A stretch of 64,000 nucleotides of DNA, from contig CAVVZI010000011.1 in assembly GCA_963752815.1 (NCBI GenBank), positions 11,997 to 75,996 on the forward strand, in the 5' to 3' direction. This DNA comes from Sva-07 sp963752815 (GTDB lineage Bacteria > Actinomycetota > Acidimicrobiia > Acidimicrobiales > Ilumatobacteraceae). The notes under the pieces are model-generated. The model searched no databases and was not told where the DNA came from. It saw nothing but the letters and a program-made list of their open reading frames with translations. Both the position numbers and the translations under genes were made by a program. Shown here one piece after another: positions 9,237-19,194 of the stretch (position 1 is its first letter; each line of letters begins with the position of its first letter).

Positions 9237-10396
9237 CTACGTCGTGTAGTCGGCGTTGAAGCGGACGTACTCGTCGCTCAGGTCGCAGCCCCAGACCGTG
9301 GCGTCGGCGTCGCCGGTGCCGAGGCTCACGTGGATCAGCACGTCGGTGCCCTTCATGTACGTCGACAGCGCGGCCAGGTCGGCATCGTCGAGGCGGCGCG
9401 GGTACACCTCGTCGGTCGCCGAAACGGATCACGACGGCCTCCTGGTCGATGTCGGTGTCGTCGCTGCACTTGCCGATGGCCATCGCCACCCGGCCCCAGT
9501 TCGGATCGCCGCCGTGCACCGCGGTCTTCACGAGCGGCGAGTTGACGATCGCCTTCGCCACCCGCTTGGCCTGCGCGGCGTCGCGGGCGTGGTCGACGCG
9601 CACCTCGATCATCGACTGCGCACCCTCGCCGTCGCGCACGATCTGCTTGGTCAGATCGAGCGCCACGGCGGCGACCGCCGCTTCGAACGCGGCCGGATCG
9701 ACAGGTCCCGCCGCGCCGGACGCCAGCAGGATCGTGGAGTCGCTCGTGGACGTGTCGGTGTCGATGCTCATCGCGTTGAACGTGCGGTCGACGACGCGCG
9801 CATAGATCTCGTGCAACGTGGGCGGGTCGACCTCGGCGTCGGTGAACAGCAGCGAGATGTGCGTCGCCATGTCGGGCTCGATCATCCCGACGCCCTTGGC
9901 CATCCCGACCACCCGCGCCGCCGAGCCGGCGACGGTGGCCGACGCGACCTTGGCGACGGTGTCGGTCGTCATCATCCCGGCCGCCGGGCCGTCGGCATCG
10001 GTGCGCGGCAGGAGAGCCGGGATCGCCGCGAGACCCGGACGGATCCGATCCATCGGATAGCGCCGGCCGATCACTCCGGTCGAGGTGACCACCACGTCGT
10101 CGGGGGCGCAACCGAGCCGATCGGCGACGGTGCGGGCCACTTCGGCCGCATCGTCGTCGCCGTCCTGCCCGGTGGCGACGTTGGCGTTCTTCGAGATCAC
10201 GACGACCGCGCGGGCGAACCCGTTGGCCACGTGCCGGCGCGACAGCGTGACACTCGGCCCGGCGAAGCGGCTCTTGGTGAACAGCGCGGCGACCGGAACC
10301 GGGCGATCGGCGGCGACCACGACGAGGTCGTCGGTGTCGTCCTTCACCCCGATGTTGGCGACATGGGCCCGAAAGCCCGCCGGGAAGCTCGGTCAC
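9237..10396 (-). CDS. argJ: Arginine biosynthesis bifunctional protein ArgJ (two frameshifts)
   Basis: Correcting one extra base near 10381 and one near 9420 gives about 385 residues. ArgJ transfers the acetyl group of N-acetylornithine to glutamate and can also make N-acetylglutamate. Seen: KSRFAGPSV, the STGVIGR segment, GMMTTDT with the nucleophilic Thr where the proenzyme cleaves itself, EGAQSMIEV, HGGDPNWGR, and a C-terminus restored as DEVYP...EYVRFNADYTT after the second correction. GTG 10396 overlaps the stop of the marR gene (GTGA on the minus strand), so the pair is translationally coupled. That pairing is unusual, because argJ normally sits with argB and argD. Confidence 0.88.
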
Positions 10397-10887
10397 GGGA
10401 CTGCCGTGGCGAGCGGCGCGAGGTGGCCCGCGCATTCCGGATCGGCGCGCAGGCCCTGGTTGATGGCGGTGAAGATCGACTCCAACGCGGCCACCTGCGT
10501 GGCGTCGAGGTGGTCGAAGATCCGGCGCCGCACGCTTGCGACATGATGCGGCGCGGCGCCCTCGAGCGTCGCTCGGCCACCGTCGGTCAGTACGGCCATC
10601 ATCACGCGTCGGTCGCGCTCGGACCCCTGGCGCACCACGGCGCCGGACTTCACGAGGCCGTCGAGACGGCGGGTGAGGCCGCTCGGCGAGAGCTGCAGCT
10701 GGTCGGCGAGATCACACATGCGCATCTGATTGCCCTCGGCCTCGGACAGGTAGACCAGCACCTGGTAGTCGCCCAGATCAACGCCCTGTAGCGCCAGGTC
10801 GGCCTCCAACGCGCCCAACAGGTCGGCGTTCGTACCGATGAACGCACGCCATGCCCGCATCTCGTCCGCAGAGAGCCAGTTCGTCAT
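10393..10887 (-). CDS. MarR-family transcriptional regulator
   Basis: A 164-residue winged-helix protein. The core reads MCDLADQLQLSPSGLTRRLD (helix-turn-helix), then GAVVRQGSERDRRVMMAVLT, the MarR wing with its conserved Asp-Arg-Arg. Long helices on both sides serve for dimerisation. It is presumably a dimeric repressor that responds to a small molecule. The stop overlaps the argJ start. A TAGCCT -10 lies 6 nt before ATG 10887, so marR leads the two-gene transcript and probably autoregulates it. No clear operator palindrome was seen. Confidence 0.85.
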   Translation of the reverse strand: MTNWLSADEMRAWRAFIGTNADLLGALEADLALQGVDLGDYQVLVYLSEAEGNQMRMCDLADQLQLSPSGLTRRLDGLVKSGAVVRQGSERDRRVMMAVLTDGGRATLEGAAPHHVASVRRRIFDHLDATQVAALESIFTAINQGLRADPECAGHLAPLATAVP

Positions 10888-10893
10888 ACGGAC

Positions 10894-10899
10894 AGGCTA
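10894..10899 (-). promoter_or_regulatory. -10 hexamer TAGCCT upstream of marR-argJ
   Basis: TAGCCT on the minus strand ends 6 nt before ATG 10887, a leaderless arrangement. Confidence 0.4.
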
Positions 10900-10974
10900 C
10901 CGGACGCGATGCTTCCGGCCGCAACAATTGTGCCGCACAAGCACTGGGCGACCGGCCAGGTCAGCGTTGCCCGG

Positions 10975-11866
10975 TCAGGCGATCGCCGCCTGGAGGGCAT
11001 CGGCGAGGTCGGGATGGCGGAACTCGTACCCGTCGTCCGAGCAGCACCCGCGGCACGACCCGCTGGCCGGTGAACAGCAGGTTCTCGGCCAGTTCGGCGC
11101 CGAGCAGCAACCGCGGGCCGAACTTCGGGATCGGCAGCACGGTGGGGCGGTGCACGGCGGTGCCGAGCGTGTCGGTGAACTCGGCGTTCGTCACCGGATT
11201 GGGCGCGGTGAGGTTGACCGGGCCGGAGACCGCCGACGACAGCAGGTGCACGATCGCGCCGACCTCGTCGTCGATCGAGATCCAACTCTGCCACTGCTCG
11301 CCCGATCCCATCTTTCCGCCGAGCCCGAACTTGAACAGCGGGAGCTGCTTCTTGAGCGCGCCGCCGTCACCCGACAGCACGACGCCGCTGCGGAGGTGGG
11401 CGACCCGGACGCCGGCGTCCGCGGCCGGCGCCGTCGCTGCTTCCCAGGCGACGCACACGTCGGCGAGGAACCCGGTGCCCGGTGCCGACGTCTCGTCGAG
11501 CAGCTCGTCGCCCCGCGCACCGTAGATGCCGACCGCCGAGCCCGACAGCAGGACGGCGGGCGGGTGCGCCATGCCGGCGATCGTCGAGGCGATCAGGGTC
11601 GTTCCTTCCGACCGGCTGTCGCGGATGGCGCGCTTGTAGTCGTCGGTCCAGCGGTGGTCGGCGATGCCCGCGCCGGCGAGATGGACCACGGCGTCGACAC
11701 CGTCGAGCGCGGTCGGGATCGAGTCTCCCCTCCGACGGCGACCACGTGACGTCCGCATCCTTGGCCTGGCGCGAGATGCGAACCACGTCGTCGCCGCGTC
11801 GACGCGGAGGTGCGCGACGAGCGCTGATCCGATGAGTCCGGTGGCTCCGGTGACGGCGATACGCAC
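10975..11866 (-). CDS. TIGR01777-type epimerase (YfcH/SULA family, three frameshifts)
   Basis: Three frames join (missing base near 11808, extra bases near 11728 and near 11030) into about 296 residues, the family length. Seen: IAVTGATGLIGSALV (NAD(P)-binding Rossmann start), DADVTWSPSEGRLDP, DGVDAVVHLAGAGIADHRW, the SGSAVGIYGARGDELLDE active-site region, FKFGLGGKMGSGEQWQSWI, and the C-terminal DUF1731-like segment (NPVTNAEFTDTLG, then DDGYEFRHPDLADAL). It is an extended SDR whose substrate is unknown. GTG 11866 follows a TACCCT -10 by 6 nt and opens divergently from the gene at 11942. Confidence 0.8.
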
Positions 11867-11872
11867 AGGTCG

Positions 11873-11878
11873 AGGGTA
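11873..11878 (-). promoter_or_regulatory. -10 hexamer TACCCT upstream of the epimerase
   Basis: TACCCT on the minus strand ends 6 nt before GTG 11866. Confidence 0.35.
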
Positions 11879-11927
11879 GGTCGCGTCGAGCCTCGTGAAA
11901 CATCGCTCAGCACGCGCGTCGTTTGAT

Positions 11928-11933
11928 TACCTT
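11928..11933 (+). promoter_or_regulatory. -10 hexamer TACCTT upstream of the gene at 11942
   Basis: TACCTT ends 8 nt before ATG 11942. The 75-bp gap to the epimerase holds both divergent promoters. Confidence 0.4.
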
Positions 11934-11941
11934 GTGGCGCC

Positions 11942-13897
11942 ATGAGCGACGAGTCAACGGCGGGCTGGCTTCCACCTGGCGGGCAATCTGCGCCGCCACC
12001 GTTCACCCCTCCACCAGTCCCCCCTCCACCAGTCACATCGGCACCGATGACGCCGCCCCCGCCGCCGGCGACGCCTCCGTCCGGCAGCGTGGAGCACGAC
12101 GACGAGAGCGATGGTGGCGGTCGCAGCCGGAAGGTGTTGATCGGCGCCGTCATCGGCGTCCTCGCGATCGGCGCGGCCGGCGTGTTCGCCGTCACCCAGA
12201 TGGCGGGCGACAACGAGGGCGGTGCCGCCAGCCCCGAGGAACTCGGCGACGCCGTGATGGAATCGATCGCCCAGGAGGACTTCCTCGGTGTCATCGATCT
12301 CCTGTTGCCCGGCGAGCGCGAGACGTTCGGTGCACCGCTGACGGAGTTGGTCGACGAGCTGCAGCGACTCGAAGTGGTCAGCGACGGCGCGTCGCTCGAA
12401 GGGATCGACGGCTTCGATGTCGCGCTCGACGGACGTTCCGTCGACGTGGCCACCACGAACGTCGACGACATCGCCAACATCACGATGACCGCCGACGCGA
12501 CGGTCACGGTCAACGGCGACGAGCTCCCGGTGGGTGAGCTGTTGACCGACAACTTCGGCGACGTGTTCGACGAGATGGAGGGCGTCGAGGAGACCGACTC
12601 GGGCCTCGAGTTCTCGCTGCCGGTCACCGCCGTCGAGCAGGGCGGCCGCTGGTACATCTCGGCCCTGTACTCGACCGCCGAGACGGCGCGGCAGCGGGCC
12701 GGATTCGACGAGATCCCGACGGAAGGGATCGTGCCGAAGGGCGGCGACTCGCCGGAAGGTGCGGTCGACGTGCTGCTCGACGGTGTCGAACAACTCGACC
12801 TGTCGGCGGTCATCGGTGCGATCAACCCGAACGAAGCCGAGGCCCTGCAGCGCTACGCACCGCTGTTCCTCGGCGAGGCCCAGGACGCGCTCGACGAGAT
12901 CCCGGTCACGATGGAGTTCACGGGCACCGAGTACGAGGTGAGCGGCGACGGCAGCACCCGGTCGGTGATCGTCAAGGCGACGCACCTCGCGGGCGAGTTC
13001 CGCGACCCGAGCGGCGAGACGTCCGAGACGGTGCCGTTCACGCTCGACTACGCCGACGGCTGCTACCAGGCCGAGACGCAGGGCGAGTCGATCGACACGT
13101 GCGCCAACGGCGAGACGGGCGACCTCACCGACGTCGAGGATGCCCTCGCCGAATTCGGTGCCGACGAAGCGTTCGGCGAATTGCAGGCCCTCGCCGAGGA
13201 CATCCTGTCCGACTACGAGCAACCCGGTGTCACGGTCAAGGAGGTCGACGGCGAGTGGTACGTGAGCCCGATCGCCACGAGCTTCGACCAGTTCTTCGCC
13301 GTCAGCCACGCGCTCGACCGCGACGAGCTGGAGCGGGCCGCCGACGCGATCACCGAGGCGGTCGGGTCGATCGACGAGGTGTACAACGACACGCTCGACG
13401 ACTTCGACGACCTGGGCGATGTCGCCACCGGCAGCACGACCGACAGCGGGAGCGGCAGCGCGACCGACAGCGACAGCGGTACCGACGACACCGTGCCGAG
13501 CGACACCGTGTTCGAGGAGGACGCCGTCGACCCCTACAGCGAATGCCTGCAGAGCACGACGGCCGAGGAGGCCGCCGACTGCTTCGCGGCCGCCATCGAC
13601 GCCGGCGACCTCCCGGAGGGTTCGATGCCCGTCGAGCTCGAGTTCCCCGAGTGCGGCGTGGGTGACGTGTTCGTCGGGGTGACGACGCTGTTCGACATGA
13701 CCGACGAGGAGTACACCGTGCTGGTCACGACGGCCAACGAGTGCTTCACGGCGCTGATCGCGAGCGGCGCGGTCGACGAGTTCCGGGTGCCGGGCGACTA
13801 CCTCCACCCGGAATGTGCCGAGGGTCGCAACCCGTGGAACTTCGACAACGATGACGACGACCTGTTCAGCCGCTGGATCGACTGCATCTACCAGTGA
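11942..13897 (+). CDS. Membrane-anchored protein with large acidic extracellular region
   Basis: A 651-residue protein I do not recognise. Residues 1-60 are a Pro-rich cytoplasmic tail (PPPPVTSAPMTPPPPPATPP), about 65-87 form one transmembrane helix (KVLIGAVIGVLAIGAAGVFA), and the rest is a very acidic outside domain rich in Asp, Glu and Thr. Within it are two similar segments (SPEELGDAVMESIAQEDF...GGRWYISALYS and SPEGAVDVLLDGVEQLDL...DGEWYVSPIAT), which suggests a duplicated domain, then a Ser/Thr/Asp linker (near residue 500) and a Cys-rich end. The layout resembles actinobacterial lipoprotein-like surface proteins with Pro-rich anchors. It may be co-expressed with the next gene. Confidence 0.7.
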   Translation: MSDESTAGWLPPGGQSAPPPFTPPPVPPPPVTSAPMTPPPPPATPPSGSVEHDDESDGGGRSRKVLIGAVIGVLAIGAAGVFAVTQMAGDNEGGAASPEELGDAVMESIAQEDFLGVIDLLLPGERETFGAPLTELVDELQRLEVVSDGASLEGIDGFDVALDGRSVDVATTNVDDIANITMTADATVTVNGDELPVGELLTDNFGDVFDEMEGVEETDSGLEFSLPVTAVEQGGRWYISALYSTAETARQRAGFDEIPTEGIVPKGGDSPEGAVDVLLDGVEQLDLSAVIGAINPNEAEALQRYAPLFLGEAQDALDEIPVTMEFTGTEYEVSGDGSTRSVIVKATHLAGEFRDPSGETSETVPFTLDYADGCYQAETQGESIDTCANGETGDLTDVEDALAEFGADEAFGELQALAEDILSDYEQPGVTVKEVDGEWYVSPIATSFDQFFAVSHALDRDELERAADAITEAVGSIDEVYNDTLDDFDDLGDVATGSTTDSGSGSATDSDSGTDDTVPSDTVFEEDAVDPYSECLQSTTAEEAADCFAAAIDAGDLPEGSMPVELEFPECGVGDVFVGVTTLFDMTDEEYTVLVTTANECFTALIASGAVDEFRVPGDYLHPECAEGRNPWNFDNDDDDLFSRWIDCIYQ

Positions 13898-13923
13898 CCT
13901 GGGGGCCAGGTTCAGTCCGGCCG

Positions 13924-13929
13924 TAGCAT
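13924..13929 (+). promoter_or_regulatory. -10 hexamer TAGCAT upstream of the gene at 13939
   Basis: TAGCAT ends 9 nt before ATG 13939, so this small gene may have its own leaderless transcript. Confidence 0.35.
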
Positions 13930-13938
13930 CGGGCGGCG

Positions 13939-14376
13939 ATGAAGACCCGCACGCTGCTGCTGCTCGCGGTCGGCACGGCCCTTGCGATCCTGCTCGCCGG
14001 TGGCGTCCTGCTGTTCCAGCTGTCGAGCGAGTCGAACGCCGTACCCACGGTCGCACTCGGCGACGAGGCGCAGATCGGCGACGTGTCGATCACGGTGTTC
14101 GGCGCTGCACCCACCGACGCCGGCGATCTCTATGGTGTCGACGTCGAGATCGGCGGCGTCGACGATCCCGACGGACTCGACTCGATCCGGCTCGTCACCG
14201 GTGACCGCAGTCTGGCGCCGCTGGGCGCGGCGGCCGATGGGCGCTGCACCGAGATCACCGAGGCCGCGGTGCGGTGCCGGCTCGACTTCGACACCAGCGG
14301 TTCGGAGACGACGAGCAGGGTCGTGGTGATGCGGCGAGGTGACGATCAGGCGAACTGGCGGTTGCCGGCCGGTTGA
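13939..14376 (+). CDS. Small membrane-anchored or secreted protein, unknown
   Basis: A 145-residue protein. Residues 1-30 are a basic start followed by a hydrophobic helix (TLLLLAVGTALAILLAGGVLLFQL), acting as a signal anchor. The rest is a soluble beta-rich domain with two Cys (GRCTE, RCRLDF) that could form a disulfide bond. The stretch VALGDEAQIGDVSITVFGA resembles the start of a DUF4352-like immunoglobulin-type domain, but this is weak. Same strand as the acidic membrane protein before it and lpdA after it, each with its own -10-like box. Confidence 0.65.
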   Translation: MKTRTLLLLAVGTALAILLAGGVLLFQLSSESNAVPTVALGDEAQIGDVSITVFGAAPTDAGDLYGVDVEIGGVDDPDGLDSIRLVTGDRSLAPLGAAADGRCTEITEAAVRCRLDFDTSGSETTSRVVVMRRGDDQANWRLPAG

Positions 14377-14459
14377 CCGGCCCGGGTGACTGGAGGTGAC
14401 TGGTGCTCTCCGCACCGGCCATCGGCCCGGAGACCGATGACGTGGACCGCGTGGGGCGC

Positions 14460-14465
14460 TACCGT
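14460..14465 (+). promoter_or_regulatory. -10 hexamer TACCGT upstream of lpdA
   Basis: TACCGT ends 8 nt before ATG 14474. This is the only promoter-like site I see ahead of the block that runs to 26104. Confidence 0.4.
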
Positions 14466-14473
14466 GATCGGCG

Positions 14474-15877
14474 ATGAGTGACCAATTCGACCTGGTGGTG
14501 ATCGGTGGCGGACCGGGGGGTTACTGCGCTGCGCTGTACGGCGCATCGGCCGGGCTCAAGGTCGCCCTGGTCGAGATGGATGCGCTCGGCGGCACCTGTC
14601 TGAACCGCGGCTGCATCCCGGCGAAGGCCTTCCTCGAGACCGCGGCCGTGAAGCGCCACGTCGACCACGCAGCCGACTTCGGCATCGAGGCCGGCGGACC
14701 GCCGAGCGTCAACTTCGCCCGCACCCAGGAGCGCAAGCAGGGCATCGTCGCCGGACTCGTCGGCGGCATCGCCGCGATGTGCAAGGGCCGCAAGGTCGAG
14801 GTGTTCAACGGCGTCGGATCGCTCGGTGCCGACAAGACGGTCACGGTCGCGATGACCGACGGGTCGTCGGCCACGATCACCGGCGACACCGTGCTGCTCG
14901 CCACCGGGTCGGTGCCCCGCCTGATCCCGAACTTCGAACGCGGCGGCCCGATCATGACGAGCGACGAGGTGCTCGACCTCGACACGCTGCCCGCCCGGGT
15001 GGCCGTGATCGGCGGCGGAGCGATCGGTTGCGAGTTCGCGTCGACCTTCGCCGACCTCGGCAGCGAGGTGACGATCCTCGAAGGCCTCCCGAAGATCCTC
15101 CCCGGCCTCGACGCCGACCTCGCCAAGGTCGTCGAGAAGTCGTTCAAGAAGAAGAAGATCGCCATCCGCACCGGCGTGATGGTCAACGGCCACACCCCCA
15201 ACGGGTCGGGTGGCACCACGGTGAACTTCGGCGACGGCGAGTCGGTCGAGGTCGACGCCGTGGTCGTGTCGGTCGGTCGCCGGCCGTTCGCCGACAAGCT
15301 CGGCCTCGACGGCACGAAGGTCATCGTCGACCAGCGCGGCTTCGTCGAGGTCGACGAGTACTGCCAGACCGGTGAGCCCGGGGTCTACGCCGTCGGCGAC
15401 CTCATCAACACGCCGCAACTCGCCCACGTCGGGTACGCCGAGGCGATCATGGTGATCAAGCACCTCCTCGGCGAGTCGCCGATGCCGGTGATGTACGACC
15501 GGGTGCCGTGGGCGATCTACTGCCATCCCGAGGTCGCCTGGGCCGGCCCGGACGAGGCGGCGGCCAAGGCGGCCGGTCACGACGTCGTCGTGTCGAAGCA
15601 CCCGTTCAAGTTCAACAGCCGCGCCCAGATCGTCGGCGAGACCGAGGGTCTCGTGAAGATCATCGCCAAGAAGCGCCCGGACGGCACCGCCGGTCAGGTG
15701 CTGGGAGTGCACATGGTCGGACCGTGGGTCACCGAGCAGCTGTCGGGCGGGTACCTCGCGGTGAACTGGGAAGCGACGGTCGACGAGATCGCCGAGTTCA
15801 TCCAGCCCCACCCGAGCCTGTCGGAACTGTTCGGGGAAACGGTGCTGGCCCTCACCGGGCGCAGCTTCAACGGCTGA
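14474..15877 (+). CDS. lpdA: Dihydrolipoyl dehydrogenase (E3)
   Basis: A 467-residue flavoenzyme that reoxidises dihydrolipoyl groups on E2 with NAD. Seen: the FAD-binding VVIGGGPGGYCAAL, the redox disulfide in GGTCLNRGCIPAKAFLE, the NAD-binding VIGGGAIGCEFAS, GEPGVYAVGDLI (second FAD site), and the C-terminal His-Glu pair in QPHPSLSELFGE. Full length with no unusual features. It is first in a same-strand run with the E2 subunit and the lipoate enzymes, and it serves E3 for pyruvate and other 2-oxoacid complexes, whose E1 (aceE) lies 10 kb away. Confidence 0.96.
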   Translation: MSDQFDLVVIGGGPGGYCAALYGASAGLKVALVEMDALGGTCLNRGCIPAKAFLETAAVKRHVDHAADFGIEAGGPPSVNFARTQERKQGIVAGLVGGIAAMCKGRKVEVFNGVGSLGADKTVTVAMTDGSSATITGDTVLLATGSVPRLIPNFERGGPIMTSDEVLDLDTLPARVAVIGGGAIGCEFASTFADLGSEVTILEGLPKILPGLDADLAKVVEKSFKKKKIAIRTGVMVNGHTPNGSGGTTVNFGDGESVEVDAVVVSVGRRPFADKLGLDGTKVIVDQRGFVEVDEYCQTGEPGVYAVGDLINTPQLAHVGYAEAIMVIKHLLGESPMPVMYDRVPWAIYCHPEVAWAGPDEAAAKAAGHDVVVSKHPFKFNSRAQIVGETEGLVKIIAKKRPDGTAGQVLGVHMVGPWVTEQLSGGYLAVNWEATVDEIAEFIQPHPSLSELFGETVLALTGRSFNG

Positions 15878-15936
15878 CCTCCATCCACCGACCAATCGAC
15901 CGCAACCATCGACCAGGACAGACAGAGGAACAGCAC

Positions 15937-17434
15937 ATGGCAGACGTCACCCTTCCGCAACTCGGTGAAACCGTCACCGAAGGCACGATCACGCAGTGGT
16001 TCAAGAGCGTGGGCGACACCGTCGCTGCCGACGAGCCGCTGTTCGAGGTGTCCACCGACAAGGTCGACACCGAGGTGCCGTCGCCGGTGTCCGGCGTGCT
16101 GACCGAGATCCGTGTGCCCGAGGGTGACACCGTCGACGTCGGCACCGTGATCGCCGTGGTCGGCGACAGCGATGCCGCAGCTGCCCCCGCTCCGGCCGAG
16201 GCGCCGAGCGCACCGGAGGCGACAGCCGCACCGGCGGCCTCCGACCCGGCCGAGGCCGACGCGCCGGCCGAAGCACCACCGGTGACTGAATCCACCGCGC
16301 CCGCCGAGGCCCCAGCACCCGCCGAGGCAGCGCCTGCCGGCGCCGCCCGCGCCCGCCGCACCGGCGGCCGCGGCGCCCCCGCCACCACCGCCTGCCGCTC
16401 CCGCGCCGGCCGCGGCCGCAGCGACGACCGACAACCGGCTGCTGTCGCCGGTGGTCCGCCGGCTCGTCAACGAACACGGCCTCGATCCCGACGCGATCAC
16501 CGGCACCGGCCCGGGCGGGCGCATCACCCGTGACGACGTCCTCGACCACATCGACGCCACCGGCGCCACGCCCCAGGCGGCCGCACCAGCAGCACCTGCC
16601 GCACCGGCTGCCGCACCCGCACCGGCCGCCGCTCCTGCACCGGCCGCCGCTCCGGCACCGACAGCTGCGCCCGCGGCCGCACCGGCAGCAGCGATGGCGG
16701 CGCCGACCTCCACGGCGGGCGAGCGCGACACGAGCGTGCCGCTGTCGAAGATCCGCACCCTCACCGGCAACCACATGGTGATGAGCAAGGCCACGAGCCC
16801 CCACGCGTTCAGCGTGGTCGAGGTCGACTTCGCCAACGTCGACGTCGTGCGCAACGCCGTGAAGGACGAGTGGAAGGGCACCCACGGGTTCAGCCTCACC
16901 TACCTCCCGTTCATCTCCCGGGCGATCATCGACGGCCTGCGCGAGTTCCCCCATCTCAACGCGAGCGTCGGCGAGCGCGACCTGATCGTGCACAACTTCG
17001 TCGACCTCGGCATCGCCGTCGACCTCGACTACGAGGGCCTGCTCGCGCCGGTGATCCGCGACGCCGAGACCAAGCGCCTGGCCGCGCTGGCCAGCGAGAT
17101 CTCCGATCTCGCCAACCGCGCCCGGACCCGCAAGCTGAGCCCCGACGAGATCTCCGGCGGCACGTTCACCATCTCGAACAACGGATCCGCCGGCTCGGTG
17201 CTCACGATGCCGATCATCAACCAGCCGCAGGTGGCGATCATCTCCACCGACGCGATCGTCCGCAAGCCGGTCGTCACCGTCGGCCCCGACGGGGGAGAGG
17301 CGATCGCCATCCACCCGGTCGGCAACCTCGCCATGAGCTGGGACCACCGGGCGTTCGACGGTGCGTACGCGGCCGGCTTCCTCAAGCGGGTCAAGGCGAT
17401 CCTCGAGACGAAGGACTGGTCCACAGAGCTATGA
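15937..17434 (+). CDS. 2-oxoacid dehydrogenase E2, dihydrolipoyl acyltransferase (one frameshift)
   Basis: About 498 residues after removing one extra G near 16340 within the first Ala/Pro linker. Order: one lipoyl domain (LPQLGETVTEGTI; lipoyl Lys in STDKVDTEV), Ala/Pro linker, peripheral-subunit-binding domain (LLSPVVRRLVNEHGLDPDAI then GTGPGGRITRDDVL), a second Ala/Pro linker, then the acyltransferase core ending in SWDHRAFDGAYAAGFL with the catalytic His and Asp. Only one lipoyl domain is present, whereas many actinobacterial E2s have two or three. ATG 15937 has an AGAGGAA ribosome site. It could be the acetyl (AceF-like) or succinyl (SucB-like) E2, and in actinobacteria one E2 can serve AceE. 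Confidence 0.9.
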
Positions 17435-19187
17435 CGATTGTCTCGGCCTCACGCGGGCCGCGCCGACGATCGGGGTCGGCCGAGAGTCCGGGCTGGCGTG
17501 CCGACCGACTCCGCCGCCGCTGCGGGTCCGTTGGCTCGGCCGCGTGGCGTACCGGGAGGCGCTCGCGCTGCAGACCGGCCTGTTCGAATCGGGTTCCGAG
17601 CAGCATCTGCTCCTGTTGGAACACCCCCACGTGTTCACGCACGGGATGCGGGCCGACCTCGAACACAACCTGAAGTGTGAACCGGCCGCGGTCGGCGCCG
17701 AACTCGTGCCGGTGAAGCGGGGCGGCGACATCACCTACCACGGCCCCGGTCAGCTCGTCGGCTACCCCATCCTCAACGTCGACAACCGGCTCGGCGCGGC
17801 GGCGCACGTGTGCGGTGTCGAGGGCCTGCTCATCGACGCGCTGCGTGAACTCGGCCTGCCGAACGCCGGCCGGCTCGAGGGGTTCGCCGGTGTGTGGCTC
17901 GACGTCGACCATCCCGACCCCGCGGTCGTGCCGCGCAAGATCGCGGCGATCGGCGTGCGCCTCCGCGACGGGCGCACGATGCACGGCTTCGCCCTCAACG
18001 TCACGACCGACCTGACCTACATGCGCGAGCACATCGTGCCGTGCGGCATCGGCGACCGGCCGGTCACGTCGCTCGCCGAGGAGGGCATCGACGTGGCGAT
18101 GCACGACGTGGTCGATGTCGTCGCGCGGTTGGCCGCCGACCGGTGGGCCTCCGGCGAGCTGGAGCGCCAGGACGTCGCGTGGCACCACCCCGCCGACGAC
18201 CGCGACCTGTCGGCGTTCTCCCGTGGCGACGGGCCCGGCGCGTCGATCCGTCCGGTCGCCAACCGCGCCGCCGCCCGGCTCGAGCAGGCCGGGGTCACCG
18301 ACGGGCTGTCGATCAGCACGCGCAAACCCGAGTGGCTGCGCCCGCGGGTGCAACTCGGCCCGGAGGTGATGGCGCTCAAGCACACCGTGCGCGACCTCGG
18401 CCTCGTCACGGTGTGCGAGGACGCCGGCTGCCCCAACCTGTCCGAATGCTGGGCCGACGGCACGGCCACGTTCATGGTGCTCGGCGACCGCTGCACGCGG
18501 GCGTGCGGGTTCTGCCTCGTCGACACGCGCCGCCCGCTCGCGCCGCAGCACGACGAACCGGCACGCGTCGCCGAGGCGATCGACCGGATGGGTCTCGATC
18601 ACGCGGTGCTCACGATGGTGGCGCGTGACGATCTCGCCGACGGCGGCATGGCGCACGTGGCGGCCTGCGTCGAGGCGATCCGCGACCGTCGCCCCGCGAC
18701 GCGGGTCGAGACGCTCGTCTCCGACGCCCACGGCGACGACGCGTCGTTGGCGCTGCTGTTCGCCGTGCGCCCCGACGTGTTCAACCACAACGTCGAGACG
18801 GTCGCCCGGCTCCAACGGGCGGTCCGCCCATCGGCCGGCTACGCCCGGTCGCTCGCCGTGCTCGCCCGCGCCAAGGCGGCCGGGTTGGTCACGAAGACGG
18901 GGTTCATGGTCGGCCTGGGGGAGACCGACGACGAGATCGTGGGGTGTCTGGCCGACATCGCCGGCATCGGCGTCGACATCGTCACCATCGGCCAGTACCT
19001 GCGGCCCACGTCGCACCACCTGCCGATCGCCCGCTACGCCGAGCCCGCCGAGTTCGTGCGCTGGAAGCAGATCGGCGAGGCGCTCGGCATCGGGCACGTC
19101 GAGGCGGGCCCACTGACCCGGTCGAGCTATCACGCCCGTTCTGCTGCCGATGCCGTCGCGACGCCGGTGGCACTGAGCGTCCGCTGA
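17431..19187 (+). CDS. lipB-lipA: LipB-LipA fusion: octanoyltransferase plus lipoyl synthase
   Basis: One frame stays open from before 17431 to 19187 and holds two complete enzymes. The LipB part has HPHVFTHG, RGGDITYHGPGQ (17718-17753), the catalytic Lys in RKIAAIGVR and the catalytic Cys of PCGIG (18042-18044). The LipA part has the auxiliary-cluster C-x4-C-x5-C (18414-18449), the radical-SAM C-x3-C-x2-C (18492-18515) and the C-terminal RSSYHA Ser ligand. A linker of about 30 residues joins them, with no ATG or GTG suited to a separate lipA. The protein would move octanoate from ACP to E2 and insert sulfur. The start is uncertain: ATG 17431 overlaps the E2 stop but is one frame away, so a missing base between about 17440 and 17540 is inferred. 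Confidence 0.85.
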
Positions 19188-19194
19188 GTCGGCG

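Noticed and set aside
17361..17430. GTG 17361 as the start of the LipB-LipA protein
   Set aside because: It would overlap the E2 catalytic end by 74 nt and add an Arg/Ser-rich segment unlike any LipB start. A lost base after ATG 17431 is more likely.
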